Source of the DNA: JBBRVP01 sp038246785
GTDB lineage: Bacteria; Actinomycetota; Actinomycetes; Jiangellales; Jiangellaceae
NCBI GenBank assembly: GCA_038246785.1
Contig: JBBRVP010000003.1
Coordinates: 62,001 to 126,000 of the forward strand
Direction of reading: 5' to 3'
DNA: 64,000 nt
Numbering within the stretch: position 1 is the first letter of the stretch; the number at the start of each line of letters is the position of its first letter. The translations under genes were made by a program, and so were the position numbers. This document shows positions 50,853-59,674 of this stretch, piece by piece. The notes under the pieces are model-generated. The model was not told the origin of the DNA, searched no databases, and was given only the letters and a program-made list of their open reading frames with translations.

Positions 50853-52100
50853 TCAGGCGCTGCGGAACACCAGAGCGACGTTGTGTCCGCCGAAGCCGAA
50901 GGAGTTGTTGAGCGCGGCGAGGGCTCCGGCGTCCAGTGCCCGTGGCTCACCGATCGCGACGTCGAGCAGCACGTCGTCGTCGAGGTCTTCGAGGTTCGCG
51001 GTGGCCGGCACCGTCCTGGCGTGCAGCGCCAGCACCGTCGCCACCGACTCGACGGCCCCGGCGGCGCCCAGCAGGTGGCCGGTCATCGACTTCGTCGACG
51101 TCACGACGGCGCCGTCAGCCGCCTCACCGAGCACCGCTCTGATCGCCGAGGCCTCCGCGACGTCCCCCTGCGGCGTCGACGTCGCGTGGGCGTTGACGTG
51201 GTGGATCTCGTCGGCGCCCACTCGTGCGTCGGCCAGCGCGTCGCGCATGGCCCGCGTGGCGCCGGCGCCGACCGGGTCCGGCTGGGCGATGTGGTGGGCG
51301 TCGGCGCTGAGCCCGGCACCGGCGATCTCGGCGTACACCTTTGCCCCTCGGCCGCGAGCGTGCTCCTCCCGCTCGAGCACGAGCAGGCCGGCGCCCTCGC
51401 CGAGCACGAAGCCGTTGCGGCCCTTGTCGAACGGTCGGGAAGCCCGCGACGGCTCGTCGTTGCGCAGCGAGAGCGCCATCATGTTGGCGAAGGCGGCCAT
51501 CGGCAGCGGGTGGATCGCGGCCTCCGTGCCGCCGGCAACCACGACGTCCGCGCGGCCGTTGCGGATCATGTCCATGGCGTACGCGAGCGCCTCATTGCCG
51601 CTGGCGCACGCGGACACGGGCGTGTGTACGCCGGCGCGTGCGCTCAGCTCGAGGCCGACGTGGGCGGCCGCGCTGTTGGGCATCAGCATCGGGATCGCCA
51701 GTGGTGAGACCCGACGCGGTCCCTTCCCGGTCAGCAGGTCGTAGTTGGACAGCAGCGTGTGCACACCGCCGATACCCGTGCCGATGACGACACCGAGCCG
51801 CTCGGGCTCGACGCCGGCGTCGCCGAGTCCCGAGTCGGCCCAGGCCTCCCGGGAGGCGACGACGGCGAGCTGACCGCTGCGGTCCAGCCGGCGCGCCTGC
51901 ACGCGGTGGAGCACCGAGGTGGGGTCGACCAGCGCCGGCGCCGCGATGTGCACCGGCAGCTGCTCGACCCACTCCTCGTCGAGAACTCGGACGCCGGAGC
52001 GTCCGGCGAGCAAGGCCTCCCAGGTGGACGCGACGTCGCCGCCGACGGGCGTGGTCGCGCCGAGGCCGGTGACGACGACGCGAACCTGGTGGTCGGTCAT
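50853..52100 (-). CDS. fabF: 3-oxoacyl-ACP synthase II
   Basis: 415 residues, elongating ketosynthase of type II fatty-acid synthesis. Catalytic Cys in SACASGNEAL, His in VNAHATSTPQGD and His in KSMTGHLLGAAGAVE; C-terminal NNSFGFGGHNVALVF. ATG 52100 lies 4 bp after the acpP stop. Last gene of fabD-fabH-acpP-fabF, the canonical actinobacterial operon that makes membrane fatty acids. Confidence 0.97.
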   Translation of the reverse strand: MTDHQVRVVVTGLGATTPVGGDVASTWEALLAGRSGVRVLDEEWVEQLPVHIAAPALVDPTSVLHRVQARRLDRSGQLAVVASREAWADSGLGDAGVEPERLGVVIGTGIGGVHTLLSNYDLLTGKGPRRVSPLAIPMLMPNSAAAHVGLELSARAGVHTPVSACASGNEALAYAMDMIRNGRADVVVAGGTEAAIHPLPMAAFANMMALSLRNDEPSRASRPFDKGRNGFVLGEGAGLLVLEREEHARGRGAKVYAEIAGAGLSADAHHIAQPDPVGAGATRAMRDALADARVGADEIHHVNAHATSTPQGDVAEASAIRAVLGEAADGAVVTSTKSMTGHLLGAAGAVESVATVLALHARTVPATANLEDLDDDVLLDVAIGEPRALDAGALAALNNSFGFGGHNVALVFRSA

Positions 52101-52104
52101 CGGG

Positions 52105-52350
52105 TCAGGACCCGGCCCGCTCGATGAAGGCGACCGCGTCACCGACCGTGGTCAGGTTCTTCACCTCGTCGTCGGGGATCTTGACGGCGAACTTCTCCTC
52201 GGCCGCCACGACGACCTCGACCATCGACAGCGAGTCGACGTCGAGGTCGTCGACGAAGGACTTGTCCATCTGGACGTCCTCCGCCGGCACCCCGGCGATC
52301 TCGTTGACGATGTCGGCGAGACCGCTGCGGATCTCCTCGGTGCTGGCCAT
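52105..52350 (-). CDS. acpP: Acyl carrier protein
   Basis: 81 residues, acidic four-helix protein. The phosphopantetheine attachment Ser is in DDLDVDSLSMVEVV. AAGGAG precedes the ATG. It carries acyl intermediates between FabD, FabH and FabF, whose genes flank it on the same strand. Confidence 0.97.
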   Translation of the reverse strand: MASTEEIRSGLADIVNEIAGVPAEDVQMDKSFVDDLDVDSLSMVEVVVAAEEKFAVKIPDDEVKNLTTVGDAVAFIERAGS

Positions 52351-52413
52351 GAGCTCTCCTTCTCGGGGGTGGACGGCGACGCCGTACGGCGCCGCCCCGA
52401 ACGGAACGCAAGA

Positions 52414-53427
52414 TCAGGGCAGGACGACGACCTGCGCGGCGAAGACCAGGCCAGCGCCGAATCCGATGAGCAGGGCCAGGTCGCCGGAGGCAGCCTCGCC
52501 GAGCTCCTGCATGCGTTCGAGAGCCAGCGGGACGGACGCGGCCGAGGTGTTGCCCTGGTCCTGGATGTCACGAGCCACGGTCACCGTGTCGGGCAGCCGC
52601 AGCGAGCGGGCCATGGCGTCAGTGATCCGCATGTTGGCCTGGTGCGGGGCGAACACGTCGAGCTGCTCGGGGGTCACCCCGGCCGCGTCGAGCGCCTCGC
52701 GGGCAACCTTGGCCATCTCGTAGGACGCCCACCGGAAGACCGGATTGCCCTCCATGCGCAGATGCGGCCACTGGGGTCGCTCGCCGCCCCGGAACGCCTG
52801 CGCCCAGCTCTCCTCCTGGCGGATCAGCCCGAGCTGGGATCCGTCGGAGCCCCAGACGACCGGACCGATACCGGGGCGCTCGCTGGGACCCACGATGGCG
52901 GCACCAGCCCCGTCGGCGAAGATGAACGCCGTCGACCGGTCGAACGGGTCCGTGATGTCGGAGAGCCGTTCGACGCCGATGACCAGCACGTAGTCGGAGG
53001 TGCCGGCGCGTACCTGATCGTTGGCCAAAGACAGCCCGTAGCAGAAGCCGGCGCAGGCGGCGCAGATGTCGAACGCCGCGGCGCCCCGCGCGCCGACTGC
53101 GTGGGCGATCTCCACCGCGGCGGAGGGCGTCTGGTAGAGGTGCGTGACGGTCGCGACCATGACACAGCCGACCTGCTCGGGTGCGATGCCGGCCTGGGCG
53201 ATCGCCTTCTGCGCCGCCGAGACGCTCATGGCGATGACGGTCTCGTCCTCTCCGGCGAAGCGGCGGGAGGCGATCCCCGAGCGGGTACGGATCCACTCGT
53301 CCGAGGACTCGATCGCCTCGATGATCTCGGCGTTGGGCACGACCCGGGTGGGCCGGTAGCCGCCGACACCGAGGACGCGTGCCTCGCGCGGGGGCCGCTT
53401 GACGCGGGGGGACATCCGACCGCTCAC
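52414..53427 (-). CDS. fabH: 3-oxoacyl-ACP synthase III
   Basis: 337 residues. It starts fatty-acid chains by condensing acyl-CoA with malonyl-ACP. Catalytic Cys in DICAACAGFCYGLSLA, His in FAPHQANMRI, Asn in DQGNTSAASVPLALE. GTG 53427 overlaps the fabD stop by GTGA; ATG 53415 is an alternative. In actinomycetes FabH often accepts branched primers and sets iso/anteiso content; that cannot be confirmed here. Confidence 0.96.
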   Translation of the reverse strand: MSGRMSPRVKRPPREARVLGVGGYRPTRVVPNAEIIEAIESSDEWIRTRSGIASRRFAGEDETVIAMSVSAAQKAIAQAGIAPEQVGCVMVATVTHLYQTPSAAVEIAHAVGARGAAAFDICAACAGFCYGLSLANDQVRAGTSDYVLVIGVERLSDITDPFDRSTAFIFADGAGAAIVGPSERPGIGPVVWGSDGSQLGLIRQEESWAQAFRGGERPQWPHLRMEGNPVFRWASYEMAKVAREALDAAGVTPEQLDVFAPHQANMRITDAMARSLRLPDTVTVARDIQDQGNTSAASVPLALERMQELGEAASGDLALLIGFGAGLVFAAQVVVLP

Positions 53428-54449
53428 TGGGCACCTGCCTCGTGGTGGAGCCGGACGGGTGCCCGGTCTGGCGGCGCGGCGTCGTCGTCCGGAGGCCGCC
53501 GGGAGGCGACGGTCCGGATGGCTGGCGTGCCGTGCTCGGCAACGAAGTCGCGGGCGGCATCGAGCTGGTCGGGGGTCTTGAGCGCGAATGTCGCCGTGCC
53601 CCGCAGCTCCCGCTTGGCCAGGCCGGTCAGGGTGCCGGCCGGCGGCAGCTCCAACACCCCGGTGACACCAAGCTCGGCCATGGCCTGCATGCACAGGTCC
53701 CAGCGCACCGGGCTGGCGACCTGGTCGACGATCCGGGCCAGCACCGCGCGCCCGTCCGCGACGACGGCGCCGTCCCGGTTGGACAGCAGCGGGGTGCGTG
53801 GCGCGCGCGGCGTGACGGCGTCAGCCAACCCGGCCAGCGTCGATACCGCCGGGGCCATGTGGCTCGTGTGGAACGCCCCGGCGACCTGCAGCGGTACGAC
53901 GCGCGCCCTGGCCGGCGGGTCGGCGGCCAGGGCTGCCAGCTGCTCGAGCGTGCCCGCGGCGACGGTCTGGCCGGCCCCGTTGACGTTGGCGGGGGTCAGC
54001 CCGTGGCGCTCCAACGCGGCGGCGACCTCGTCCGGGGCGCCGCCGAGCAGCGCGCTCATGCCGGTAGGTGTGGCCGCGGATGCGTCGGCCATGGCGCGGC
54101 CGCGCTCGCGTACCAGCACCGTCGCCTGCTCGATCCCCAGCACGCCGGCCATCGCCGCAGCGGCCAGCTCACCGACGCTGTGCCCAGCCAGGACGCCGAT
54201 CCCGGCCGCTTCGTCCGGTGGACCGAACAGGGAATCGGCGACGACCAGGCTCGCGGCCAGCAGGAGCGGCTGGGCGACCGCCGTGTCGCGGATGGCGTCG
54301 GCGTCGCCCTCGGTGCCGTACGCGACGAGGTCCAGGTCGGCGACCGCGGACAGCCACCGCATCCGGCTCGCCCGAGCGGGGTCGTCGAGCCACGACGCGA
54401 GGAAGCCGGGGGTCTGGGCGCCCTGGCCGGGGGCGACGACGGCGAGCAC
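53424..54449 (-). CDS. fabD: Malonyl-CoA:ACP transacylase
   Basis: 341 residues. It loads malonyl units onto ACP. Catalytic Ser in the GHSVGELAA motif; QGAQ oxyanion loop at residues 9-12; His in AGAFHTSHM. The C-terminal 30 residues are a Pro/Asp/Arg-rich tail beyond the fold. First gene of the operon; the 212-bp upstream gap carries a 24-bp palindrome and a hairpin, with the FasR-like regulator gene upstream on the same strand. Confidence 0.96.
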   Translation of the reverse strand: MLAVVAPGQGAQTPGFLASWLDDPARASRMRWLSAVADLDLVAYGTEGDADAIRDTAVAQPLLLAASLVVADSLFGPPDEAAGIGVLAGHSVGELAAAAMAGVLGIEQATVLVRERGRAMADASAATPTGMSALLGGAPDEVAAALERHGLTPANVNGAGQTVAAGTLEQLAALAADPPARARVVPLQVAGAFHTSHMAPAVSTLAGLADAVTPRAPRTPLLSNRDGAVVADGRAVLARIVDQVASPVRWDLCMQAMAELGVTGVLELPPAGTLTGLAKRELRGTATFALKTPDQLDAARDFVAEHGTPAIRTVASRRPPDDDAAPPDRAPVRLHHEAGAQ

Positions 54450-54587
54450 GAGGCCAAGACTGTCGCTCTACCGGCGGGTAACCGTGGATGCTGGCCGACG
54501 AAGTTGTGCGGCGTGCGGTTGTGGGCTTCCCACATAAAGGGCGTCGGGAAAGCCGCGGCCGTCGCCGTGCGGGTCCTTCCCGCGCCG

Positions 54588-54631
54588 GACACCCCCTTCC
54601 CGCGTTCTGCAGCGCGCGGGAAGGGGGTGTC
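54588..54631 (-). terminator. Perfect 17-bp stem hairpin between fasR-like gene and fabD
   Basis: GACACCCCCTTCCCGCG and its exact complement with a 10-nt loop. It lies just after the regulator gene in transcription order, so it is a likely terminator isolating fabD. One arm ends where the neighbouring 24-bp palindrome begins. Confidence 0.65.
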
Positions 54632-54652
54632 GATCACGTTAACGTGATCGAC
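54629..54652. promoter_or_regulatory. 24-bp perfect palindrome upstream of fabD
   Basis: GTCGATCACGTT joined directly to its complement AACGTGATCGAC, with no spacer. A fully symmetrical site of this length is operator-like. It lies 10 bp past the end of the regulator gene and about 180 bp upstream of fabD. It could bind a dimeric repressor or be a cruciform-type terminator element. Confidence 0.5.
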
Positions 54653-54661
54653 TCAGGGGGG

Positions 54662-55867
54662 TCACGGGGCGAGCCGGCCGAGGGTGAGGGCGAGCCGGAG
54701 GGCGTAGGCGTCGCGCGGGTTGAAGGGTGAGCGCCCGCTCAGCTCGGTGGCTCGGCGCAGCCGGTAGCGCACCGTGTTGGGGTGCACGTAGAGCGCCCGG
54801 CCGGTGGCCTCGACCGAGCCGCCGTGCCCGAGGAAGGCCTCCACGGTGGCCAGCACCACGGCCCCGCCCGCGGCCAGCGGCGCGTACACCTCGGCGACCA
54901 GGGCGCGCCGCGCGTGCCCGTCGCCGGCCAGCGCCCGCTCGGGCAGCAGGTCGTCGGCGAGCACCGGACGCGGCGCGTCCGGCCAGGCCGCGCTCGCGCG
55001 CAACCCGGACACCGCCGCCCGGGCCGAGGACGCGGCGGCCAGCAGGTCGGGCACGACCGGGCCGACCACGACGGCGCCGGAGCCGAAGCGCGGTGCCACC
55101 AGCCCGCCCGCCGATCTGGCGTCCCGCACGCCGCCGAGGACCGCGACGAGCCGCTCGCCCTGCACGCCGACGAGCAGGCCGAGCCCGCCGGCCCGGGCGT
55201 CGTCGCGCAGGGCGTCCAGCGCCGGGCCGCTGTCGCCGCTGGGCACCTGGCCGACGACGACGCAGACGGTCGAGGAGGACTCCCAGCCCAGCGCGGCCGC
55301 TCGAGAGCGGACCTGCTCGTCGGCCTCGCCGCGCAGCAGCGAGTCGACGACGAGCGCCTCCAGCCGGGCGTCCCAGGCGCCCCGTGCCTCGGCCGCGCGG
55401 GCGTAGACCTCCGCGGCTGCGAAGGCGATGTCGCGCGAATAGCGCAGCACCGCCACGCGGACGACCGGCGCCTCGTCCGGCTCGACGATGTCGTCGACGT
55501 TCTCGTCGACCACGTCCACCGCGGCGCGGACGAGCTCCACCGTCTGCTGCAGCGACACCGACCTGGTCAGCTCGCGCGGCGCCGTGCCGAACACCGCCGC
55601 GGTGATCTGCAGCCGCTGCCGTGGTCCGGCGGCGAACCAGGTCAGGAACGACGCGATCCCGGCATGGATGACCAGGGCGACCCACGAGCGCTCCTCCGCG
55701 CCCATGGAGCGGTACCACGGCAGCCGTTCCTCCATGCGGGCCAGCGCCGCCGAACCCAGCGCGCCGGCGGCCCGCTGGACCTTGCGGACGGTTGCCGGGT
55801 CCGGCCGGCCGTCGCCGACATCGTCGCCGACGCCGGCGATGGCGGGTGCGCGGCGGCGGGAGGCCAC
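54662..55867 (-). CDS. fasR: PucR/CdaR-type regulator, FasR-like
   Basis: 401 residues from GTG 55867. An N-terminal helical domain (about 20-110), a CdaR-like GGDEF-related middle domain (CVVVGQVPSGDSGPALDALRDDARA ... LVAVLGG), and the C-terminal PucR HTH (GSVEATGRALYVHPNTVRYRLRRATELSG). In Streptomyces coelicolor the PucR-type protein encoded upstream of fabD (FasR) activates the fabDHPF operon. Identical gene order supports the same role here. It is divergent from the aldo/keto reductase. Confidence 0.88.
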   Translation of the reverse strand: MASRRRAPAIAGVGDDVGDGRPDPATVRKVQRAAGALGSAALARMEERLPWYRSMGAEERSWVALVIHAGIASFLTWFAAGPRQRLQITAAVFGTAPRELTRSVSLQQTVELVRAAVDVVDENVDDIVEPDEAPVVRVAVLRYSRDIAFAAAEVYARAAEARGAWDARLEALVVDSLLRGEADEQVRSRAAALGWESSSTVCVVVGQVPSGDSGPALDALRDDARAGGLGLLVGVQGERLVAVLGGVRDARSAGGLVAPRFGSGAVVVGPVVPDLLAAASSARAAVSGLRASAAWPDAPRPVLADDLLPERALAGDGHARRALVAEVYAPLAAGGAVVLATVEAFLGHGGSVEATGRALYVHPNTVRYRLRRATELSGRSPFNPRDAYALRLALTLGRLAP

Positions 55868-55927
55868 GCCGGCGAGCGTACGCCGGTCCGCTTGTCCACC
55901 ACCGACAAGCAGTGCCGGCCGCCTCCC

Positions 55928-55933
55928 TACACT
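55928..55933 (+). promoter_or_regulatory. -10 element of a leaderless promoter (aldo/keto reductase)
   Basis: TACACT, 6 nt, then ATG 55940; no ribosome-binding site. Confidence 0.5.
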
Positions 55934-55939
55934 TCGCGG

Positions 55940-56932
55940 ATGGAGCAGCGGGTGCTCGGCCGGACCGGCCGGCAGGTGTCCGTCGTCGGCCTCGGCGCCT
56001 GGCAGCTCGGCGGCGACTGGGGCCACGTCGACGAGGACGCCGCCCTGGCCACGCTGGCCGCCGCGATCGAGGCGGGCGTCACGTTCGTCGACACCGCCGA
56101 CGTCTACGGCGACGGACGCAGTGAACGGCTGGTGGGCCGCTTCCTTCGCGAGCACCCCGACGCTGCGAGCGGCGTGACGGTCGCCACGAAGATGGGCCGC
56201 CGGGCCGACCCGCACGCGCCGGAGGCCTACACCACCGAGGCGTTCCACCGCTGGAACGACCGCAGCCGGGCCAACCTCGGCGTCGACCGGCTCGACATCG
56301 TGCAGCTGCACTGCCCCCCGCCGGCCGTCTACGCCAACGATCGGGTGTTCGACGCCCTCGACGAGATGGTCGCGGAGGGGCGGCTGGCTGCGTACGGCGT
56401 CAGAGTCGAGACCTGCGACGAGGCGCTCGCCGCGATAGCGCGGCCGCGCGTGGCGAGCATCCAGATCGTTCTCAACGCGTTCCGGCACAAGCCGCTCGAA
56501 CGCGTGGTGCCCGCCGCCCGCCAGGCCGGCGTGGGCATCATCGCCCGCGTACCGCTGGCGAGCGGACTGCTCTGCGGCCGCTACGACGAGTCCACGACGT
56601 TCGCCGGCGACGACCATCGCAGCTTCAACCGTCACGGAGCGGCGTTCGACGTGGGGGAGACCTTCGCCGGCGTCGACTTCGCGACCGGCGTACGGGCGGC
56701 GCGCGAGGTCGCCGCACTGACGCCGACCGGCTCGAGCACCGCTCAGCTCGCCCTGCGCTGGATCGTCGACCAGCCCGGCGTCACGACGGTGATCCCGGGT
56801 GCGCGCAACCCGCAGCAGGCCCGGGACAACGCCGCCGCCGGCACGCTGCTCCCGCTCGACGAGCCGACACTGCGCGCTGTGCGCGCGGTCTACGACCGCG
56901 AGATACGCCCGCTCGTCCACGCCCGCTGGTGA
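55940..56932 (+). CDS. Aldo/keto reductase
   Basis: 330 residues, TIM-barrel NADPH-dependent oxidoreductase. Catalytic tetrad elements: Asp and Tyr in FVDTADVYGDGRSE, Lys in VTVATKMG, His-like position in VQLHCPPP; NADP-binding VIPGARNPQQARDN near the C-terminus. The subgroup (LGRTGRQVSVVGLGAWQLGG start) is close to YajO/Tas-like reductases of broad carbonyl specificity. Start looks leaderless. Physiological substrate unknown. Confidence 0.92.
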   Translation: MEQRVLGRTGRQVSVVGLGAWQLGGDWGHVDEDAALATLAAAIEAGVTFVDTADVYGDGRSERLVGRFLREHPDAASGVTVATKMGRRADPHAPEAYTTEAFHRWNDRSRANLGVDRLDIVQLHCPPPAVYANDRVFDALDEMVAEGRLAAYGVRVETCDEALAAIARPRVASIQIVLNAFRHKPLERVVPAARQAGVGIIARVPLASGLLCGRYDESTTFAGDDHRSFNRHGAAFDVGETFAGVDFATGVRAAREVAALTPTGSSTAQLALRWIVDQPGVTTVIPGARNPQQARDNAAAGTLLPLDEPTLRAVRAVYDREIRPLVHARW

Positions 56933-57022
56933 CCTCCACCTCCTCACCCTCGCAGCCCGGCGTGGTGGAGAGCCGGGCGTGCAGGCGAGGGCGGCGACCC
57001 AGGGCGGACGGCGCCGGGCAGG

Positions 57023-58120
57023 ATGCTCCCTGTGGACCCCGTGGACCCTGTGGACCCTGTGGACCCTGTGGACCCTGTGGACCCTGTGGACCCTGTGGAC
57101 CCCGTGGCCGCGCTGCGGCGCATCGCCTACCTGCTCGAGCGCCAGCTGGCACCCACGTACCGCGTGCGCGCCTTCCGCGGAGCCGCCGGCGCGCTGACCG
57201 CGGCCGGCCCGGAGCAGGTGCGCGAGCTCGCCGCGGCCGGTGCGCTCACCCGGCTCAAGGGCGTCGGCGACACCACGGCACGGGTCGTGGCGGAGTCACT
57301 GGCCGGTGACGTCCCTGGCTACCTCGCCACGCTCGAGGCGGAGGCCGGCCCGCTCGCGGACGGCGGCGAGGACCTGCGGGCCGCCCTGCGCGGCGACCTG
57401 CACACCCACTCGGACTGGAGCGACGGAGGCAGCCCGGTGCCGGAGATGGCCGAGGCGGCTCGCGAGCTGGGCCACGACTACGTGGCGCTGACCGACCACT
57501 CGCCCCGGCTGACCGTCGCCCGCGGGCTCTCGCCGGAGCGGCTGCGCCGCCAGCTCGACCTCGTCGCGGAGCTCAACGCCGAGCTGGCGCCCTTCCGTGT
57601 CCTCACCGGCATCGAGGTCGACATCAACGAGGACGGCTCGCTCGACCAGAGCGACGAGCTGCTCGGGCGCCTCGACGTCGTGGTGGCCTCGGTGCACTCG
57701 AAGCTGCGGATGCCGGCCGCGCAGATGACACCACGCATGCTCGCCGCGGTCGCCGACCGGCATGTCGACGTGCTGGGCCACTGCACCGGCCGCAACGTCA
57801 GCCCGCGCGGTCGCAGCGGCAAGGTGCGCCCGGAGAGCGAGTTCGATGCCGCCGCGGTGTTCGCCGCCTGCGCCGAGCACCAGGTCGCCGTCGAGATCAA
57901 CTGCCGGCCCGAGCGGCTCGACCCGCCGCGCCGGCTGCTGGGCCAGGCGCTCGAGGCCGGCTGCCTGTTCGCCGTCGACACCGACGCGCACGCGCCCGGC
58001 CAGCTGGACTGGCAGCCGTACGGGTGCGCGCGCGCAGCCGAGTGCGGGGTGCCGGCCGACCGCGTGGTGAACTCCTGGGCGGTGGAGGACCTGCTCGCCT
58101 GGACCGGCCGGGCCGGCTGA
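57023..58120 (+). CDS. PHP-domain phosphoesterase with helix-hairpin-helix and N-terminal VDP repeat
   Basis: 365 residues. Residues 4-27 are eight perfect VDP triplets from a 9-bp DNA repeat. Then comes a PolX-like helix-hairpin-helix region (AAGALTRLKGVGDTTARVV), then a PHP metal-dependent phosphoesterase (DLHTHSDWSDG, YVALTDHSP, GIEVDI, VVASVHSK, VLGHCTGR, EINCRP, DTDAHAPG). It resembles the C-terminal PHP part of DNA polymerase X without the polymerase palm. Possible 3'-5' nuclease or phosphatase in repair. The true start could be any of the in-frame GTGs in the repeat. Confidence 0.88.
   Translation: MLPVDPVDPVDPVDPVDPVDPVDPVDPVAALRRIAYLLERQLAPTYRVRAFRGAAGALTAAGPEQVRELAAAGALTRLKGVGDTTARVVAESLAGDVPGYLATLEAEAGPLADGGEDLRAALRGDLHTHSDWSDGGSPVPEMAEAARELGHDYVALTDHSPRLTVARGLSPERLRRQLDLVAELNAELAPFRVLTGIEVDINEDGSLDQSDELLGRLDVVVASVHSKLRMPAAQMTPRMLAAVADRHVDVLGHCTGRNVSPRGRSGKVRPESEFDAAAVFAACAEHQVAVEINCRPERLDPPRRLLGQALEAGCLFAVDTDAHAPGQLDWQPYGCARAAECGVPADRVVNSWAVEDLLAWTGRAG
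57032..57103 (+). repeat. Eight tandem 9-bp repeats (VDP codons) at the start of the PHP gene
   Basis: Units GTGGACCCT or GTGGACCCC without interruption, each beginning with GTG. Copy number changes would stay in frame, and each copy offers a possible start codon. Confidence 0.95.
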
Positions 58121-58154
58121 GCACCGCTTCTGATCTGAGCACGGCTGGCTCAGC

Positions 58155-58679
58155 TCAGCCGCCCTCGACCAGTCGCTGGTAGAGCACGTGGTCGCGCCAG
58201 TCCCCGGCGATGCGCAGGTAGCGGCGGGCCAGGCCGATGCGTTCGAACCCGTTGCGGTGCAGGACCGCTTGCGATGCGAGGTTCTCCACGAGCGTGCCTG
58301 CCTGCACCCGGTGGAGCTCCAGCGGACCGAACGCGACGCCGAGCATGCGACGTACCGCCGCGGTGGCAACCCCCCGCCCGCTGACGTCGGCGCTGACCCA
58401 GTAGCCGAGGTCGGCGCTGCGAAGGGCCCCCCGCACGATGTGGTTGAGGTTGATCCGTCCGACGATGCGACCGTCCAGTTCGATGACCGCCGCGTACGCC
58501 CCGCCCTCGGCGGTCAGCCGCGCCGCGGTCTCGAGGTGACCGCGCTGGCCGTCGGCGCTGGCCCAGCCGGCCGGACGGGCGGGCTCGAACGGTGCGAGGT
58601 GCTCGGCGTTGCGCAGCAGCAGGGCGGACACCTCGGCGGCGTCCGACGGGCGGGCGCGACGGACGCTGACCAGCGGCAC
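58155..58679 (-). CDS. RimJ/RimL-type GNAT N-acetyltransferase
   Basis: 174 residues from GTG 58679; an upstream TTG would add seven residues. GNAT fold: VRRARPSDAAEVSALL at the N-terminus, RIVGRINLNHIVRGALRSADLGYWV strand pair, acetyl-CoA loop VSGRGVATAAVRR, and NLASQAVLHRNGFERIGLARRYL. The subgroup includes enzymes acetylating ribosomal protein or other N-termini. It converges with the PHP gene. Substrate unknown. Confidence 0.88.
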   Translation of the reverse strand: MPLVSVRRARPSDAAEVSALLLRNAEHLAPFEPARPAGWASADGQRGHLETAARLTAEGGAYAAVIELDGRIVGRINLNHIVRGALRSADLGYWVSADVSGRGVATAAVRRMLGVAFGPLELHRVQAGTLVENLASQAVLHRNGFERIGLARRYLRIAGDWRDHVLYQRLVEGG

Positions 58680-58736
58680 CCGGCCATGGTGGCAGTGCAA
58701 TCCCGCGGACGGGCCATCGGTTGTGCTCGCGTGCGC

Positions 58737-59552
58737 TCAGTCGCGCAGGCTCGCGGCGTGGTCGGGCACGTAGCCCGACTCGTCGCGCGGTGGGCGGATG
58801 TAGCCGGTCGAGGGCGGCCGCTTCGGCAGTTTCAGCTTGGGCGGCTCCACCGGCTCCCACGGCACCACGGACAGCAGGTGGGCAATCATGTTGATCCGCG
58901 CCGAGCGCTTGTCGTCGCTCTCGACCACGTGCCAGCGGGCCTCGGGGATGTCGGTGTGCACCACCATCTGGTCCTTGGCGCGGGAGTAGTCCTCCCAGCG
59001 GCTGATCGACTCGAGGTCCATCGGCGAGAGCTTCCACTGCTTCATCGGGTTGCCCAGCCGGTCCTTGAAGCGTCGCTCCTGCTCCTCGTCGGAGACGGAG
59101 AACCAGTACTTGTGCAGCATGATCCCGTCCTCGGCGAGCAGCCGCTCGAAGATCGGACACTGGTGCAGGAAGCGCTGGTACTCCTCGTTGGTGCAAAAGC
59201 CCATGACCCGCTCGACGCCGGCGCGGTTGTACCACGACCGGTCGAAGAGCACGAGCTCGCCGGCCGCGGGCAGGTGCTCGACGTAGCGCTGGAAGTACCA
59301 CTGGGTGCGATCGCGCTCGGTCGGGGCAGGCAGCGCCACGATGCGGGCGACGCGGGGGTTGAGGTACTCGGTCACCCGCTTGATCGCCCCACCCTTGCCC
59401 GCGGCGTCACGTCCCTCGAAGATCAGCACGAGCCGGGTGCCGGTGGTCCGCACCCATTCCTGAAGGTGCGTCAGCTGCTCCTGCAGGCGCAGCAACTCCG
59501 CCTCGTACGCCTTCTTCGGGACCTTGCTGGTCATTGCGCGCCGTTTGGCCAT
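58737..59552 (-). CDS. ppk2: Polyphosphate kinase 2
   Basis: 271 residues from ATG 59552 (GTG 59555 adjacent). PPK2 enzymes use polyphosphate to phosphorylate nucleotides, or the reverse. Walker A GRDAAGKGGAIKR, lid and catalytic Asp/Glu region LPAPTERDRTQWYFQRYV, Walker B LVLFDRSWYNRAGVERVMGF. Single-domain class I type by length and motif spacing, so the favoured product is probably ATP/GTP from the diphosphate; subclass is inference. The C-terminus adds a Pro/Lys-rich tail. Confidence 0.93.
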   Translation of the reverse strand: MAKRRAMTSKVPKKAYEAELLRLQEQLTHLQEWVRTTGTRLVLIFEGRDAAGKGGAIKRVTEYLNPRVARIVALPAPTERDRTQWYFQRYVEHLPAAGELVLFDRSWYNRAGVERVMGFCTNEEYQRFLHQCPIFERLLAEDGIMLHKYWFSVSDEEQERRFKDRLGNPMKQWKLSPMDLESISRWEDYSRAKDQMVVHTDIPEARWHVVESDDKRSARINMIAHLLSVVPWEPVEPPKLKLPKRPPSTGYIRPPRDESGYVPDHAASLRD

Positions 59553-59608
59553 CACGCGGGCATCCTTCCGTCGCTGGGGCGGCTGCGCCAGGGGGACCAG
59601 CTGGACGT

Positions 59609-59648
59609 GTCAGGCTCTGGCGGCGTCGGAGCGCCGGCAGAGCCTGAC
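59609..59648 (-). terminator. Hairpin after aceE (GTCAGGCTC family, copy 3)
   Basis: GTCAGGCTCTG and CAGAGCCTGAC with further pairing inside (GGCG/CGCC). It has the same outer stem as the two hairpins after ppdK, so it is a recurring terminator-like element in this genome. It follows the aceE stop at 59675. Confidence 0.65.
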
Positions 59649-59674
59649 AATCCGAGGGGGGGTGGGGCGGGCGG

